The notes under the pieces are model-generated. The model made no database searches and was not told where the DNA came from. It saw only the letters and a list, made by a program, of their open reading frames with translations. Position numbers and translations under genes: made by a program. A stretch of 64,000 nt of DNA from Dryomyza anilis (taxonomy: Eukaryota > Arthropoda > Insecta > Diptera > Dryomyzidae). The stretch's first letter is position 1. Each line of letters starts with the position of its first letter. Of the stretch, positions 32,502-44,108 are shown piece by piece. Where the stretch lies: NCBI GenBank assembly GCA_951804985.1, contig OX638130.1, positions 81,028,583 through 81,092,582 on the forward strand. The letters are read 5' to 3'.

Positions 32502-34574
32502 TGGCAAGAGGCTTTTTTCGGCTAATCTCAAAACTGACATCTTTTTGTTCACGTCGGTTCCGAGGTAAACAAAGTCCTAGACGTACTTTCATTGACATCA
32601 GATACTTTTAGAGAAAATGTGACGAAGTCCCTTGCCGTGTATAAATTCACATCCGAATTTGTGTTTTTCGCATGACAGTTGTAATAGATGTCACAGAATG
32701 CTTGTTTAGAGCAGCCCTTTCGCATTCAATCCATTACCTGAATTGAATTGATGTGATCCTTGAATTTTTTGACGAGATCAGTCAGCAGGTTACCTTCGTT
32801 ATATAGGGTTCAGACGTTTTAAATGCATATCGATAAATTACGGTCCTTTAGACATCTTTTCATTAGTACTCGTTTTTGCATTACGAGTCCCAATCTCAGC
32901 GAAAACCTCACATTTTGAAGGACCTTTCTCGTTAGTCTCCGACATTTTTATTGAGTTACGCATTTACTGTACCATTTTGAATTCCTAACTGAAAATAAAA
33001 TTGTTGCGAGACAAACTATTTTCACCTATCTTATTTGGTTCGTGCAATTTCCTATAGTGCAAACTAAATAGTTGTATAAGGTTTAGAACAATTTTTTGTA
33101 TCTATAATGATTTTTGCCTCAACAAATTTCCTTTCGCCATACAGAAAACGATCAAGCCCGTTTGAAACAGCTATTGCAAATCTGTATAGTACTTGAAAAC
33201 AATGAGTTTCAAATTCATTTTAACAAATTACAACTTTAGACATTGATAAAAACTATGATCTGTCAACTATTAATCATGACAAATAGGCCTCCATTATTTG
33301 CTATTAGTTATTTTGTTGGCTGTAGTCTTCGCCATGGTGATGACACCATTTCTAACAAAACACTTGTTTACACATTTTTAACCTTAAATTAACATAGAAG
33401 TCATGAATGAATAAATGACTGACTAACTGACTAAATGAATGACGAGCACTAAAACATGTTTTTCTCAGAGTCACTCTGACTGCTGCCTGCTGAAATCCAT
33501 TAACCTTTAAGAGGCTTTTGCAAATATTTAGAAACCGGTCATTAGTATTTAATAAACCATAAATAATTCTTAACTGTGCGCATGTAAAATACATTTTTGA
33601 GTAAAAGGTACAAATATAAAAAAATAAATGTATTCAACATAAAAAAAACAAATTTACGATCGAAATCAAAGCATTTTAAGCCGCCGCTGGCCACACTTAT
33701 ATTCGGTTCGAATGATCAGTTAGTGATTATGTTCTTCTTCTATATTCTAAGCAGCCCATCATAAACAGTATTAATGGTAGCTCAAGAATTCGTCTAACAA
33801 ACCGGATGCCATAGTTGACTGACATAAAGTAGCATCAAGCAGTAGAGGATCGATCAGCCTGGCAGCGACAGCCTAAAATCTGATTGTTTCTAGTACTACT
33901 CAGAACTGGCGCTAATTCTTTTCTGGGTCATTTTCAACGTAGCACATTTTTTTACGTACGTTCGACCAGTTATGGTCCTCAATAATTTTTTATTATTTTG
34001 TAGAGAAGTGAATCTGCGATTTGAAACAAATTTGAACTTCTTACCTGCACTTGATTGCTGTCAAATATGCCTCATAGCTTAAATCATTGATGGGCAAACT
34101 GTTTTTTTACCGATAATCTGATCCTTGCCGCCTTAATCGATTAGAATATCTTGTTGTTCACATTATGCTGTCCAACTAGCTGACTACCTCTAATTATCGA
34201 TACATTAATATTGATGATTCATCTTAAAACTCAAGGCGGTAACACTCAAAAACCAATCAATCTTATTTTTATCTATTCTGCATTTTATATTCTTTGCCTC
34301 TTTTGTTTCACTCAATTATAAATCTTTTTATATGTAAAATAACTTGCCACCGATTTTGTCACCAGCTTTATATATTTTTATGAAATTATTTCTATTATTT
34401 TATTAAGTATATTTTTTTATTGCAGCTACAACTTCAATAAATCTTACAATAAAAAATGACAATAAATCTTAAACTCGAAATTTTTGTAAGCTTAATTTAA
34501 TCTAAAGATTTTTAATTAAATATTTTAATTTTTACTAACACAATATACAATTCTTTTTTTGTTATGTATTTTAC
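32502..34574. other. Noncoding; two perfect TATCGATA words
   Basis: TATCGATA, the core of the fly DNA-replication-related element (DRE), occurs at 32828-32835 and 34195-34202. DREs act in core promoters of housekeeping genes, but there is no leader-like exon next to either. Region 32560-33000 is slightly less AT-rich. No coding frame. Confidence 0.4.
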
Positions 34575-34577
34575 TAT

Positions 34578-34636
<59 letters not shown>
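34575..34636. repeat. (TTTA)n microsatellite
   Basis: About 15-16 perfect copies of the tetranucleotide TTTA/ATTT in a row. Likely length-polymorphic. Confidence 0.95.
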
Positions 34637-34637
<1 letters not shown>

Positions 34638-37434
34638 TCAGTAATGTATATATATATAAATAGATATTTCTGACATTGAAATTAATTTTTTTTTTAATTT
34701 CTTTATAAAATCGTCGAACAATTATTATTCAAAATAAATTATTGAAATTGTCATGTGATAATTAATATCCGTTTGGTGTTATTGACACTCTAAGGTTAAG
34801 TTTGTCAGTCCCATTTTCAAATTAAACTTAGTTTAAACTAATATATTGTCAACATATCACAAATATCAAATATATTCAGTCATATTGTCTTTGTGTCTGG
34901 AAAATTTAATATCATTCGAACGTTTTGCTTAGGAACTATAGATGTTTTTAAAAAGTTCAAACTAAGTTTAAACTTGCGTTGAATAACTGTACCAACTGTC
35001 TTTCGTTGACAGGTAATCTTTACTTGACTGGTACCCGTAACATAGAATCAGATATGATATAGACTTAGATATTATATAGACTTAGATATAACATAGACAA
35101 TTCGAAATCATCTATTTCTGTTTTGAAGTAATCAATATTCTTGCTACAAATGTATACGGAACTCTTTAAAGTCAATTCAGGGTCATTGATTTGGATTTCT
35201 CATCTTTGTAGTCTTTCTGTGCATTATTTATTCCATCATTTCTATATTAAATATACATCTGGGCCAACGCGACGCCAACGATGCCCTATCCTCAACTGCG
35301 TCTTTACCATCAATATCATCATCAACCCAACTAAACGACGACATCTCATAGTATTCTCGACAATCCGCTCCCAACTATTTATTTTCAATGTCTGCAACAA
35401 CATATTGCACACACTATAGCTGTCTCGTTGCGTGTGTCTATTGACATCCCATTCGCACATAAACAAAATTAACTGCTGGTCGATGTGCAAAAATTACAAT
35501 GTTCCGCATCAATTTATTTCGTTCCGATTGCATTGCCAATTGATTGATGTTTCTTTTCATTGTTTTATTCGACATTTTTTGAAATATGCTATTTTTATTG
35601 AAAGCTTTTGTTTTATTCAACGCAGTAGAGTTCACACACACAGTTTGTAGTATTCGAGATGCCAAGCCAATAAAAATCAGGGACAATAATAATTATAAGT
35701 TTTATCTGAACAATTCTTATAATAACTATTATTAAATTCGTTTTTTTTTTATTCAGGCACTAGGTCCGGTGTTGTTTGAAAACTAAAACTATTTTTTGTT
35801 TTATTAAAACATTTAATTGGTTTCGATATTTCGAATACCTTCGGTATTAGTCTTTAGAAAATTGATTGAAAAATGCGTCCACTTGTGATGGTGTCATTTA
35901 ATTAGTCAAAAGTCGAGTGTTTTATCCCAAATAACACATTAGCTGTATAATATGGATACTTAAGAGTTGTAGGAGAGCTTATCTAACTTTTTAAATCCCA
36001 AAAGCTGTAGAAGCTACTCTCTAACCTCTGTCAAACCCTTATACAAAATTGTTGGTGTAATTAATCAGCTAATTATGAGCAATCACAGCTAGCTGTACAA
36101 TAGAAGTGAACATGCGGGGAAAGGTCTTTAAAAACTATTTATGGATGCTAGATTTATAATAGTTGCACTTTTAACTGCTATACTACAGCTTTCTGTATGA
36201 AATGCCTTTGTTAGAGCTTTATCAAGCCTTTTTATACAGCCAATGGTTACTTGAGATGTATTTCTCAAAAATAATAATTATTAAAAACGATAAAAAATAT
36301 TTGACAAATCTTCCAAGTCTTTGTTTGAATACATAAATAATATTCTTATAGTTTCCATTGAATATTTTTGATAATTCGAATCATTCCTTCAGAATGGAAA
36401 TATAATCTGATAAAAAGAATTAATTTGAATATGGATAAGAAATGGATTATACAATAATTAAATAGTTTTAGAAAATCAAGTTGATGTTAATATCCTAACT
36501 AAGTTTATATCCTAACTGATATTCCAACTGAAAATTCCGGGTTTAGTCATTGACATATGTAAACCCTGCGCAGTGCAAAGTCCGACTTTCAATTAGTTCG
36601 ATTCTATAATATTTGCACAGTTTTAGCGTCTCTTTAGAGGATTAAAGCGCTATTATTCGCTTGCTTTGTTTTTCATATTTGTCGCGAGACACTACAGTAT
36701 TAATTAATAATAATTCTTGTCCGTCGTAGTCTTAATAATATATCATATGGTTTATTATTCGTTTGTTTGCACTGTTGGCTCCGCCATGCTATGTAATCTG
36801 GAACAACATGTGTGGCATTTTCTTTGGACTCATTTCCACAGCTTATGATTAAGTGCTGCAAACTAAATAATTAAAACTTTATACAATATTGATGCATATC
36901 ATGTTACATGAACGAGTTCTAATGATTATGTTTTTGAAATGAAAAAATTTCAAGAAAGTAGTCGTAGAAAGTGGTTATTAAAAGATTTTAGAATTTTTTC
37001 CAAATATAGTATTTCGGTTAAACTCACAATGATTTAAATAAAAACTATAAGTTATAATCGAGTTCTAAAGGTCATGAGTATTAAGATGAAAAAAAAAACA
37101 ATAGTTAATTTATACCGATTCTACGTTTTATATATCGGTAACCTTAATATGATTCACAGCTTTATAAAATAGTTTCAATAATTAATAACCCAAGTCGTCA
37201 GTATTTAGTAACCATATATATTATTAAATATTATTTATTCGTGATTGTTTGTGCAAGCATTCTATTTCGTTTTAAAATCACTATAAGGCTATTAAGAATA
37301 CACTAAGAAAAAAGTGAAAAAAATTTTAAAGTTCACAGAGAAGCTTGTAGTAAACTTTGTTCAAAACTTTGAGTTAAAATAAAACCCAATTGAATTAGAC
37401 GTTTTTGTTCTAAAACTGTTACTATTTATACCAC
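34637..37434. other. Noncoding; GC-richer patch 35230-35540 and AGCTGTA-rich patch 35940-36250
   Basis: 35230-35540 has balanced composition (GGGCCAACGCGACGCCAACG) and chance frames on both strands; a candidate regulatory patch. Between 35940 and 36250, GCTGTATAA and its inverse TTATACAGC stand near the two ends and AGCTGTA recurs inside, suggesting a decayed inverted-repeat element whose ends I cannot fix. At 35001-35018, TTTCGTTGACAG|GTAATC is a weak acceptor-donor juxtaposition. Confidence 0.35.
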
Positions 37435-37436
37435 TA

Positions 37437-37570
37437 CCCTAGCAGAAATGATTTCAAAATTATGATCTGGAAATGATTATTGAACTTATTCTTTGTCGTA
37501 ACCCGACTAGTTACAAGATTAACATATTCAGTCATGTCTACCTTAATAGATTACATTTCTACTACTAGGG
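37437..37570 (+). mobile_element. MITE, CCCTAGTAG family, best copy with TA duplication
   Basis: CCCTAGCAGAAATGATT opens and CATTTCTACTACTAGGG closes a 134-base element, flanked on both sides by TA (37435-37436, 37571-37572). The interior GATCTGGAAATGATTATTGA and GTCGTAACCCGACTAGTTAC matches the other four copies. This copy defines the family. Confidence 0.8.
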
Positions 37571-37792
37571 TAGTACATATTCATAGAGACGTATTTGAAT
37601 ATAAATTAATTCGATAGTATTAAGTACTACACAAACTACGAATTAATAACAGTGAAGAATTTCATCACAGTGAATCTCACAACGATTCACTTTATAATTA
37701 AAAGGATAATTTTAAAATACATTTGTAATAAAATTCTCTTATTTGAATGGTTTAAAATTACATGATATTTTGTATCAGGGAGTGTTTTTTTA

Positions 37793-38051
37793 GATGTCGC
37801 GGTAGCTCAGTGGTTAGTGCGTTGGACTGCGAGCTGAAAGGTCCCCGGTTCAAGCCTGGACTGGGGCTAACAACATCTTTTCATAGAAACATTTTTCTAT
37901 ACCACGCTACCTCTCGGCAGTAAATAGCAAACCTACGAGAGTAAAACTTTGCCTAAGAAAAGCTCTCACCCGCCGTTCGGATTTGGCAATAAACTGTAGG
38001 TCCCACCACTTTGAGTACAAATATAACACAACACGCACAGCTCAAAATGGT
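37793..38051 (+). mobile_element. tRNA-derived SINE with intact promoter boxes, 3' end interrupted
   Basis: The 5' tRNA-like part has an A box (GGTAGCTCAGTGGTT, 37801-37815) and a B box (GGTTCAAGCCT, 37847-37857). The body (CTCTCGGCAGTAAATAGCAA, CACCCGCCGTTCGGATTTGG, TAGGTCCCACCACTTTGAG) is shared with 30075 and 43985. It breaks off at CAAAATGGTGA, where the 30075 copy continues into GAGGCCTAAG; here a TACGAATA-rich element follows. A pol III transcript is possible but it is not a functional tRNA. Confidence 0.85.
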
Positions 38052-38337
38052 GATTTTTTCGTAAAATGCAAAACTCATTCGTATCATATGTTAACTTTTT
38101 GTAAATAAATAATATATCGAAAGCTTCATAATTTAGACGAAATATTTGTAATTTTGTAGTTATTTAAATTTTACGAATATTGTTTCGTAATATATACGAA
38201 TAGTTCGTAAAAAATAATTTGGATAAACAATGGAAATTAAAAATGTTTCGTGTATTCTACGAATTATTCGTGTATTTTATGAAATAAAAAATTACAAAAA
38301 ATGATTTCGTAAAATGTCCTAGAAATTATTTTGAGTG
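38052..38337. mobile_element. TTACGAATA-rich element, abutting the SINE
   Basis: Dense in self-complementary words such as TTACGAATA, TTCGTAAAA and ACGAATTATTCGT, and ends in AATTATTTTGAGTG. Same word content and a similar terminus as the element at 48485. The junction with the SINE at 38051 suggests that it inserted there or that a deletion joined the two. Confidence 0.45.
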
Positions 38338-38808
38338 TAAAAATATTCACTGTCAGGTGGCAAGATTGGAAATACGAAAATGTTTCAGATTTTATTATAC
38401 ACTTTCTCGTGTTCGAAATGTCATTGAGAGACAGCATCTAATCATTAACGTATTGAAGCAAACAGCATTGACTACAAATATTATTTAATTATTTCATTGA
38501 AATAAATATCCAAAGCAACTGCCTTTGTGATTCAAAACAATGAAAATGCTATGAAAATGAGTGGAAGGAACTGAAGAATAATGAAGGATTTCTAACGTAA
38601 ACCTATTAGGAATATCACTTTGAAGTTTAACTTCTATAACGACGAATGTTGTGTCACATATTTGAAAGAATCATTTTACGAATATACTTTCGTAAAATCT
38701 ACGAATCAGTCTTAAAAACAATCGAACTATATATAACAGTACGAATGCTGAATCAAATACGAAAATTATAAAAATATTATGAATTTCTTATTAAATTTAT
38801 AAACTATA
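38338..38808. other. Noncoding, AT-rich
   Basis: Some further ACGAAT words between 38660 and 38770 hint at more of the element to the left. No gene. Confidence 0.4.
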
Positions 38809-39169
38809 CCCAGTCTGCCATGTCTCTCCAAATCCGCGAAGCTTTCTCGAAACACGTCGATAAAAAAAAGGTTCAATCTCTTGGCTTTATCGATTCTATA
38901 TTTTTAAAATTTTTAGTATAATCAGTTTCTTTGACAAAATACGATATTTAAATATATATCGCTTCGAAATCAACATATTTTTTGAAGTAATCTCGAACAT
39001 TCATTGTTTTGTTCGTTATCGTCCCGATTTCAAAAAATTCTCATACCGATAAATCGCCGACAGAAGATTTGACGCTCGATATCGCTACGCGAAAATGTTC
39101 GATATCGTATGAAATCTCATTCTTCTCACATTAATCTCGTAACAATTTCGAAACGAATGGCATACTGGG
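38809..39169. mobile_element. MITE with CCCAGTMTGCCAT ends and CGATATCG words (361 bp)
   Basis: CCCAGTCTGCCATG (38809) and its inverse ATGGCATACTGGG (ending 39169) are terminal inverted repeats flanked by TA on both sides (38807-38808 and 39170-39171). The interior is full of TCTCGAA, CGATATCG and TCGTAAC words. A second, one-ended copy is at 50748. Confidence 0.8.
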
Positions 39170-40779
39170 TATATTTTAATTCCATATTCTGTTGTGTTAG
39201 TCATAGTCCAAATGTAATTTCTACTTGGAGCCTCTTTCCTAAAAGGCATGCAACTAACTGACGGCTAATGAATTGTTGATGAGAACCATATTGTTTTAGT
39301 ATGATTTACAACAAAAGCCAGCATATTGCGTATCTATGGCGATGACATTGTTCTGCCATATCGGTTCCGCTTTTCTTCTTCGCTGCGCACAGTTTCCATG
39401 CCGTTTTCCCCATGTCGTTTGTAATTATTTTATTGTTGCTACTATTGTATTGTACGCAAGTAGTATCTATTATCAACTAGTAAATAGTATTTTGCCCGAT
39501 TTATATTTGCGGATGATGCTAAGTTGTTGCGCATTGAAGGCACACGCAAACATTGAACCATGTCCGCCTCGCCCCTTATTTTTGGGTTCGTTGCTTCACT
39601 ATAACAAACGCTTGCTTTAGTTTTCTGTATAGTGTAGGTTTATGTAGTCAAGTGGGGGTCATGGAGGTGGGGTCTTCTAAGGTCGCCATAGTGCATAATG
39701 ATATAAATTTCTATAGCACTTCAAAGCACGTATTGAAACCGTAACACAATAAATAAAAAAACCGATTTGAAATCGGTATAAAGGGTTTTGGTTTAATGCC
39801 GGGTTTAAAATGTTTTTAGTCAAAAAGTTGTATACAGTTTTCTATTTTAGATTTTTTTTTATTAAAATGAAAAATCAAATTTTTATGTAATTGATTTTTT
39901 GTTATTGTGTAGGCAAATTAATTCTGTATTTTGTTTATATATTTTAAAAAGGTATGTCACATGTACACAAAATCCAGAATCGAATTCGAAACTCTATCTT
40001 AGAACCGGTATGACGATACTGTTTCATTATAAAGTTTAAAAACGTAAACAAAACGATAGCAGAAACCCGAACCGATATTCGTTTTGGGTTCAATATTTGC
40101 AATAAAGTTCAATCTTTTCTACACAGTAAAAAATATGTCATCTTATAGATGACTACCAATTCTTAAAAAGAATTCAAAGTATTTATGAATTCTTTCATCA
40201 TTATTATGAAAGTGGTAGTTAAGATAAAAAGAGTTTCAATAACTTTTTGTCTGTGTAGGTACTACATACTTGTTGATCGTCTACTGATCGTGTACTTAAA
40301 GTCTAGAGAAAATGAGGTCAATATTTTAGCTAAATTACCTCTGTTAATAATTGGGTGCTATTTGTACTTTATGTCATTATTGGTTGGAATGCCTTATTAG
40401 TTGGTCAAGAGGACAGTTATGAATTTAATTGTATTAACAAAAAAATAATATTGTATAAAAATTAAAATTAATTAACTACTTTTTCATTAATTTCTGATAT
40501 TTTTGAGGTGATACTAACAAACAATGTATTTTCTTAAATACGTTTTCGAGTTTATGTATTAATATCACAGTATTGGTTGTATTTTAAAATCTGGAATGTC
40601 ATTCGAAAGATTTTGATATTGGATTTCTAATTAATAATTTAAATTAAATTAATAAATAAAATTATTTATTTCTCAGTAACATTATTTATTGTTTTGATAA
40701 GAATTTAATAGTCTATGTCATTTTAAAATATTTTAAGTATTGTTTATTCTTATGCAATTTATTTATCACATTTCAATAA
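39170..40779. other. Noncoding; GC-richer patch 39330-39600
   Basis: 39330-39600 is less AT-rich (CGATGACATTGTTCTGCC; TGCGCATTGAAGGCACACG) and unique-looking, a weak candidate regulatory block. An open frame of 94 codons through it has no recognisable content. The last 150 bases before 40780 are T-rich. Confidence 0.4.
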
Positions 40780-40818
40780 TTAATAATTTTTATTTTTTAT
40801 TTCTTTGCAGGTAAGTCT
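40780..40818 (+). other. Candidate recursive-splicing ratchet point, TTTGCAG|GTAAGT
   Basis: Seen: a T-rich tract (40787-40806) ends in TTTCTTTGCAG at 40810 and is followed immediately by GTAAGTCT from 40811. TAAT-type possible branch points lie just upstream (40778-40786). The acceptor half and the donor half both match the fly consensus essentially perfectly. Known: this juxtaposed motif is the signature of ratchet points (zero-length exons) used to remove very long fly introns stepwise. Inferred: it regenerates a donor inside the intron that starts at 23627, 17,184 bases upstream, giving segment lengths in the usual range. The alternative reading is an ordinary short exon beginning GTAAGT. 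No other + strand site in the window matches as well. Confidence 0.65.
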
Positions 40819-42789
40819 CGTGAATTCCACACTGACGCCATTCCGTTTGCTTCAAATTAGTCTCAGCTCGTTCGTACTTCTTATTCTACTTCATTAGCAC
40901 TAATATTTTTAGAAATACAAATACATATTATATTTTTATCTTGTGGTAAGTTGAAGAACTCCATCGCTGATGATGCATTGCCATTACTTGAAGAATTTTA
41001 GCAAACGCCGCGTATTGCACGCATAAATCACATTGATTACTCACGCCACATAGTATTGGACGCACGTCCAAACCACCACCACTCGACGGGCCGGCCCTTC
41101 GCCAGCTCCGCACCACTTACTGTTTCTGCTTTTATGTTTCATCGAGCGTTGCCAATTATGTGCTGCTTTCTTTAAGAAAAATCGTGATTTTCTTCTTGGC
41201 ATAATTTTTGTTGTTGTGTTTATTAATTTTTCACCTGATAGCAATTATCTTCGTGCCGGTTGCCACTATGCCAATGATAAATTATATATTTTTCTTTGTT
41301 ATTCTCACATTTTTCGCCGCATGCTAAGCTCACACGACACAGTAGTTGAAAATATAACGAAACAAAATACAGATATTTGGCAACTCTGCTGTGCAATTAT
41401 AACGCGACTGGTTGAGGACACTAGACGCAGAGAAAAAAGTTTCCGGCATCATTTATTTGAAATTATGATGGTTGTAATCATGTTTGTGTTACAATTAAGA
41501 AATCATGCTTACAGCAATCATATTTCCTTGTTATATGCTCAGAGCAATCATCTTCTTCAAAAACGTCAAAGTTATTTAACATGTTTTCCGAAATCATGAC
41601 ACGATTATAATAAAATATAATTATTCTGGCAATCGTTCTTATTCGAATTACATTTTTGCCACGATCATTAGATAATATTAATCATTTATTGAATGACACA
41701 ATCATTTGAAAAATGGAATGTTTGAGACTATCAAAAATGATATGGCTACTAAGCATCTGCACAAACGTATTTGAAGTTCCATCTGCAAAATATGTACTAC
41801 TACACTCTACAGTATTGAGTGCATTTTGCAATGGCAGTCTATAGTATTATAGTGAAGTCTTTCCAGCGACTTCACTTCAATGCAGTATTTGTTTCATTGG
41901 TGTCAAGTAATTTCAAATCATTTTTTCAATTTTTTCAAGTCATTAAAAAGCAAAATCAAATGACACTACTTGGTCAAAATTCAACAAGTACGGTGAGTGC
42001 AGCAACGAGTGAGAAGACAAATATTTAAAATAACAACAAATCTGCCGGCGCTCGACAGCAGTAATTTTGTTGTCGGTATTTATGTGTTTATAAAAAAACA
42101 TCAAACATAATATTTTCAAAAAAAATGTGTATGACAAAAACAACGCATGGATCGAAAAAACAATATATAAAAAATAAAATTTTGTGGAAAAATATTAAAT
42201 AATGAAAAAAATGTTCGATAAACAAAAAACTTAATATAAAATATTATATAGTTTTCTTAAACATACTTTTTAAATGTTTTCTATATTTCAATATTAATGA
42301 AAATTCCTTAGAGTAAGAATGATAAAAAATGTAAAATGCACTCACAAAAAGTCATAAGGAGTTTATTTCAGTATTTGAATTTTTAATGCACATCATTATA
42401 GACCTTTTCACTACAACTACGTCTTGTTTGTGTTTTCTTTTGCCACTACTTGTGATTTGTTGTTGTGAACAACACATTAATTTGATTTTCAAGCATAGAG
42501 TCGGCGACAGTAAATGTCTTGAAATAAAATGAATGTCTTGAAGTGGGTTTCAAATGCATTTATGCAGATGTCTACTAGCTACAATCACTTTATCAATCAT
42601 ATATATTTTTTCTGCGTGTATGAGCTCGGTGGAATTTATATTTTCAACTTCCTTCAAATCTTATTATTTAACTTATTGTTTTCAATATGCATTGCTCCTC
42701 ATAACATTTATCACCTGCAGCGCGATCACACCCAAATCCAAGATCAACCGCATACTGCTAAAGAATGCTGACCTTATGACCCACTAATA
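40819..42789. other. Noncoding; GC-rich patch at 41030-41130
   Basis: Around 41030-41130 lies GC-rich sequence with the 10-base palindrome GGGCCGGCCC at about 41085-41096. Frames on the minus strand here (MLSGEKLINTTTK...; MVRSWRRAGPSSGG...) are short and unrecognised. The block downstream of the ratchet point (40820-40900) is unusually balanced in composition and worth testing for conservation. Confidence 0.35.
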
Positions 42790-43260
42790 ATTGCATAGTT
42801 GTTACTACACATTCAAGAGCACACTCAATGCCCGCGCAATCCGATTGAAATCCTTTCACTTTAACCCATGCACGCGCGTGTGAACCTATTTTACCCGCCA
42901 TCGCGCACTTAACTTCAAGTAACCTCTGATTACTTCATAGTTCAACCAGTCAGTTCAACTGTTTACGACGACTTATACAAATGCTAAATGTATTTTAAAA
43001 ATAAAAAAAAAATATTTATTCATCTTATTGTTTTGCAAAAGTATTATTGGTTGCACGATCGAACGCCCGTCCGCCCGGATCACAATGAACGCACTTGAAC
43101 TACGAGTCAACCGAAATCATTTGCAAATAATTCCGAAACTAGGTGCACAGAAAATACGACCACTATAGTATGACGCAATCACGACTGATCTGAGCATCTC
43201 TATTTTGACCACAATAACAACAATGAGGGTTCAACGCACCAACGTGTTTGAAAATAAAAG
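42790..43260. promoter_or_regulatory. GC-richer unique island, candidate cis-regulatory module
   Basis: Balanced composition amid AT-rich DNA. Includes ACGCGCGTGTGAACC at about 42873, CGATCGAACGCCCGTCCGCC at about 43057, and the palindromic ATTTGCAAAT at about 43118, an octamer-like POU/bZIP-type word. No frame of interest. Proposed as a regulatory block on composition alone. Confidence 0.3.
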
Positions 43261-43984
43261 TGACTGAATTTGGCCCAGAGTCATGCTGAAAAGGCAACAG
43301 GTGATGATGTTGTTGGTGATGGTGAGACTGTATAAAATATTGAGAATCATTGTTGTGAAAGAGACAAAAAAAAAATTAAATATTGTTGAAACGTGGTAAA
43401 ACCTGCAGCGTGAAAATTAGAAAAGTTTTTCAATTGATTATTTCTCAGATTTTATGACTAGTTTTTTAAATACTTTCTACGACACAGAAAACAAATTAAA
43501 TTTCAAACGCACTCCTGGAGCGCGTAACGCGCAGCAGGTGCCAAATGTCAAAGAATTGACGTATTGTAGTAGTTGCCGGTATCATCATTATTACGTTGAC
43601 TCAATAGACTGACGTGAACTATGGGGAATGTGCGAATGCCATGGTAGTTCTTAGACCTTTTAGCTCTGATGCTCATTCGTTTGAAATGAAAAATTTTAAT
43701 TTCTGTATTGGTTGCGAGTAAGACAAAAGATCAATACTCATAATTGGAGGACGAGGTTCGTTGGTCGATGGGAAATTCGAGAAAGAGATCGTTTTTTTTT
43801 TATTTTCAAACATTGCAGAAGAAGATTAAAGAAATTTCCGCCAAGTCTCGTTCGTACGCATCATTCTTTCAAAAATATCGTAAATTGCCAGACAAACATC
43901 TAATATTCAAGTTTTATATGAAAAAAAGTGAAAAATGCAAAAATAAAAAAAAAATTGTTAATTAAAAAGTATTAGATTAGAATC
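43261..43984. other. Noncoding
   Basis: GATGATG/TGGTGATGG words near 43300-43325 and CGCGTAACGCGCAGCAGGTG near 43521. Two overlapping short frames at 43712-43965 start at ATT/TTG-type or internal codons and have A/T-rich low-complexity tails; not called as genes. Confidence 0.4.
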
Positions 43985-44108
43985 ACTCAAATGGTGTGAC
44001 TTACAGTTTATTGCCATATGCGAACAGTAGGTTGAGATGTTTTTCAGGGCAAAGTCGATGCGAACCCGCGACCTTTAGCCTCGCAGTCTAACGCACTAAA
44101 CACTGACA
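43985..44108 (-). mobile_element. SINE (family of 37793), internally deleted, reverse
   Basis: On the minus strand: CAGTGTTTAGTGCGTTAGAC, GCGAGGCTAAAGGTCGCGGG, TTCGCATCGACTTTGCCCTG, then AAAACATCTCAACC and CAATAAACTGTAAGTCACAC. It keeps part of the tRNA-like head and the 3' body but lacks the ~70 bases between CTAACAACATC and ACTTTGCC of the 37793 copy. Old and eroded. Confidence 0.75.

Noticed and set aside
32828..34202. TATCGATA (DRE) words as promoters
   Set aside because: Two isolated 8-mers 1.4 kb apart without leader-like sequence or other core promoter motifs.
37793..37870. Possible tRNA gene
   Set aside because: Same reasoning: good internal promoter boxes, but it is the head of a repeated SINE with copies at 30075 and 43985.
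41041..41244. GC-rich minus-strand frame as an exon with a GTGAGT donor near 41049
   Set aside because: The peptide is not recognisable and no acceptor with a pyrimidine tract is evident on the minus strand upstream of it.
41216..41599. 127-codon + strand ORF
   Set aside because: No recognisable domain, non-ATG context and AT-driven composition; consistent with chance.
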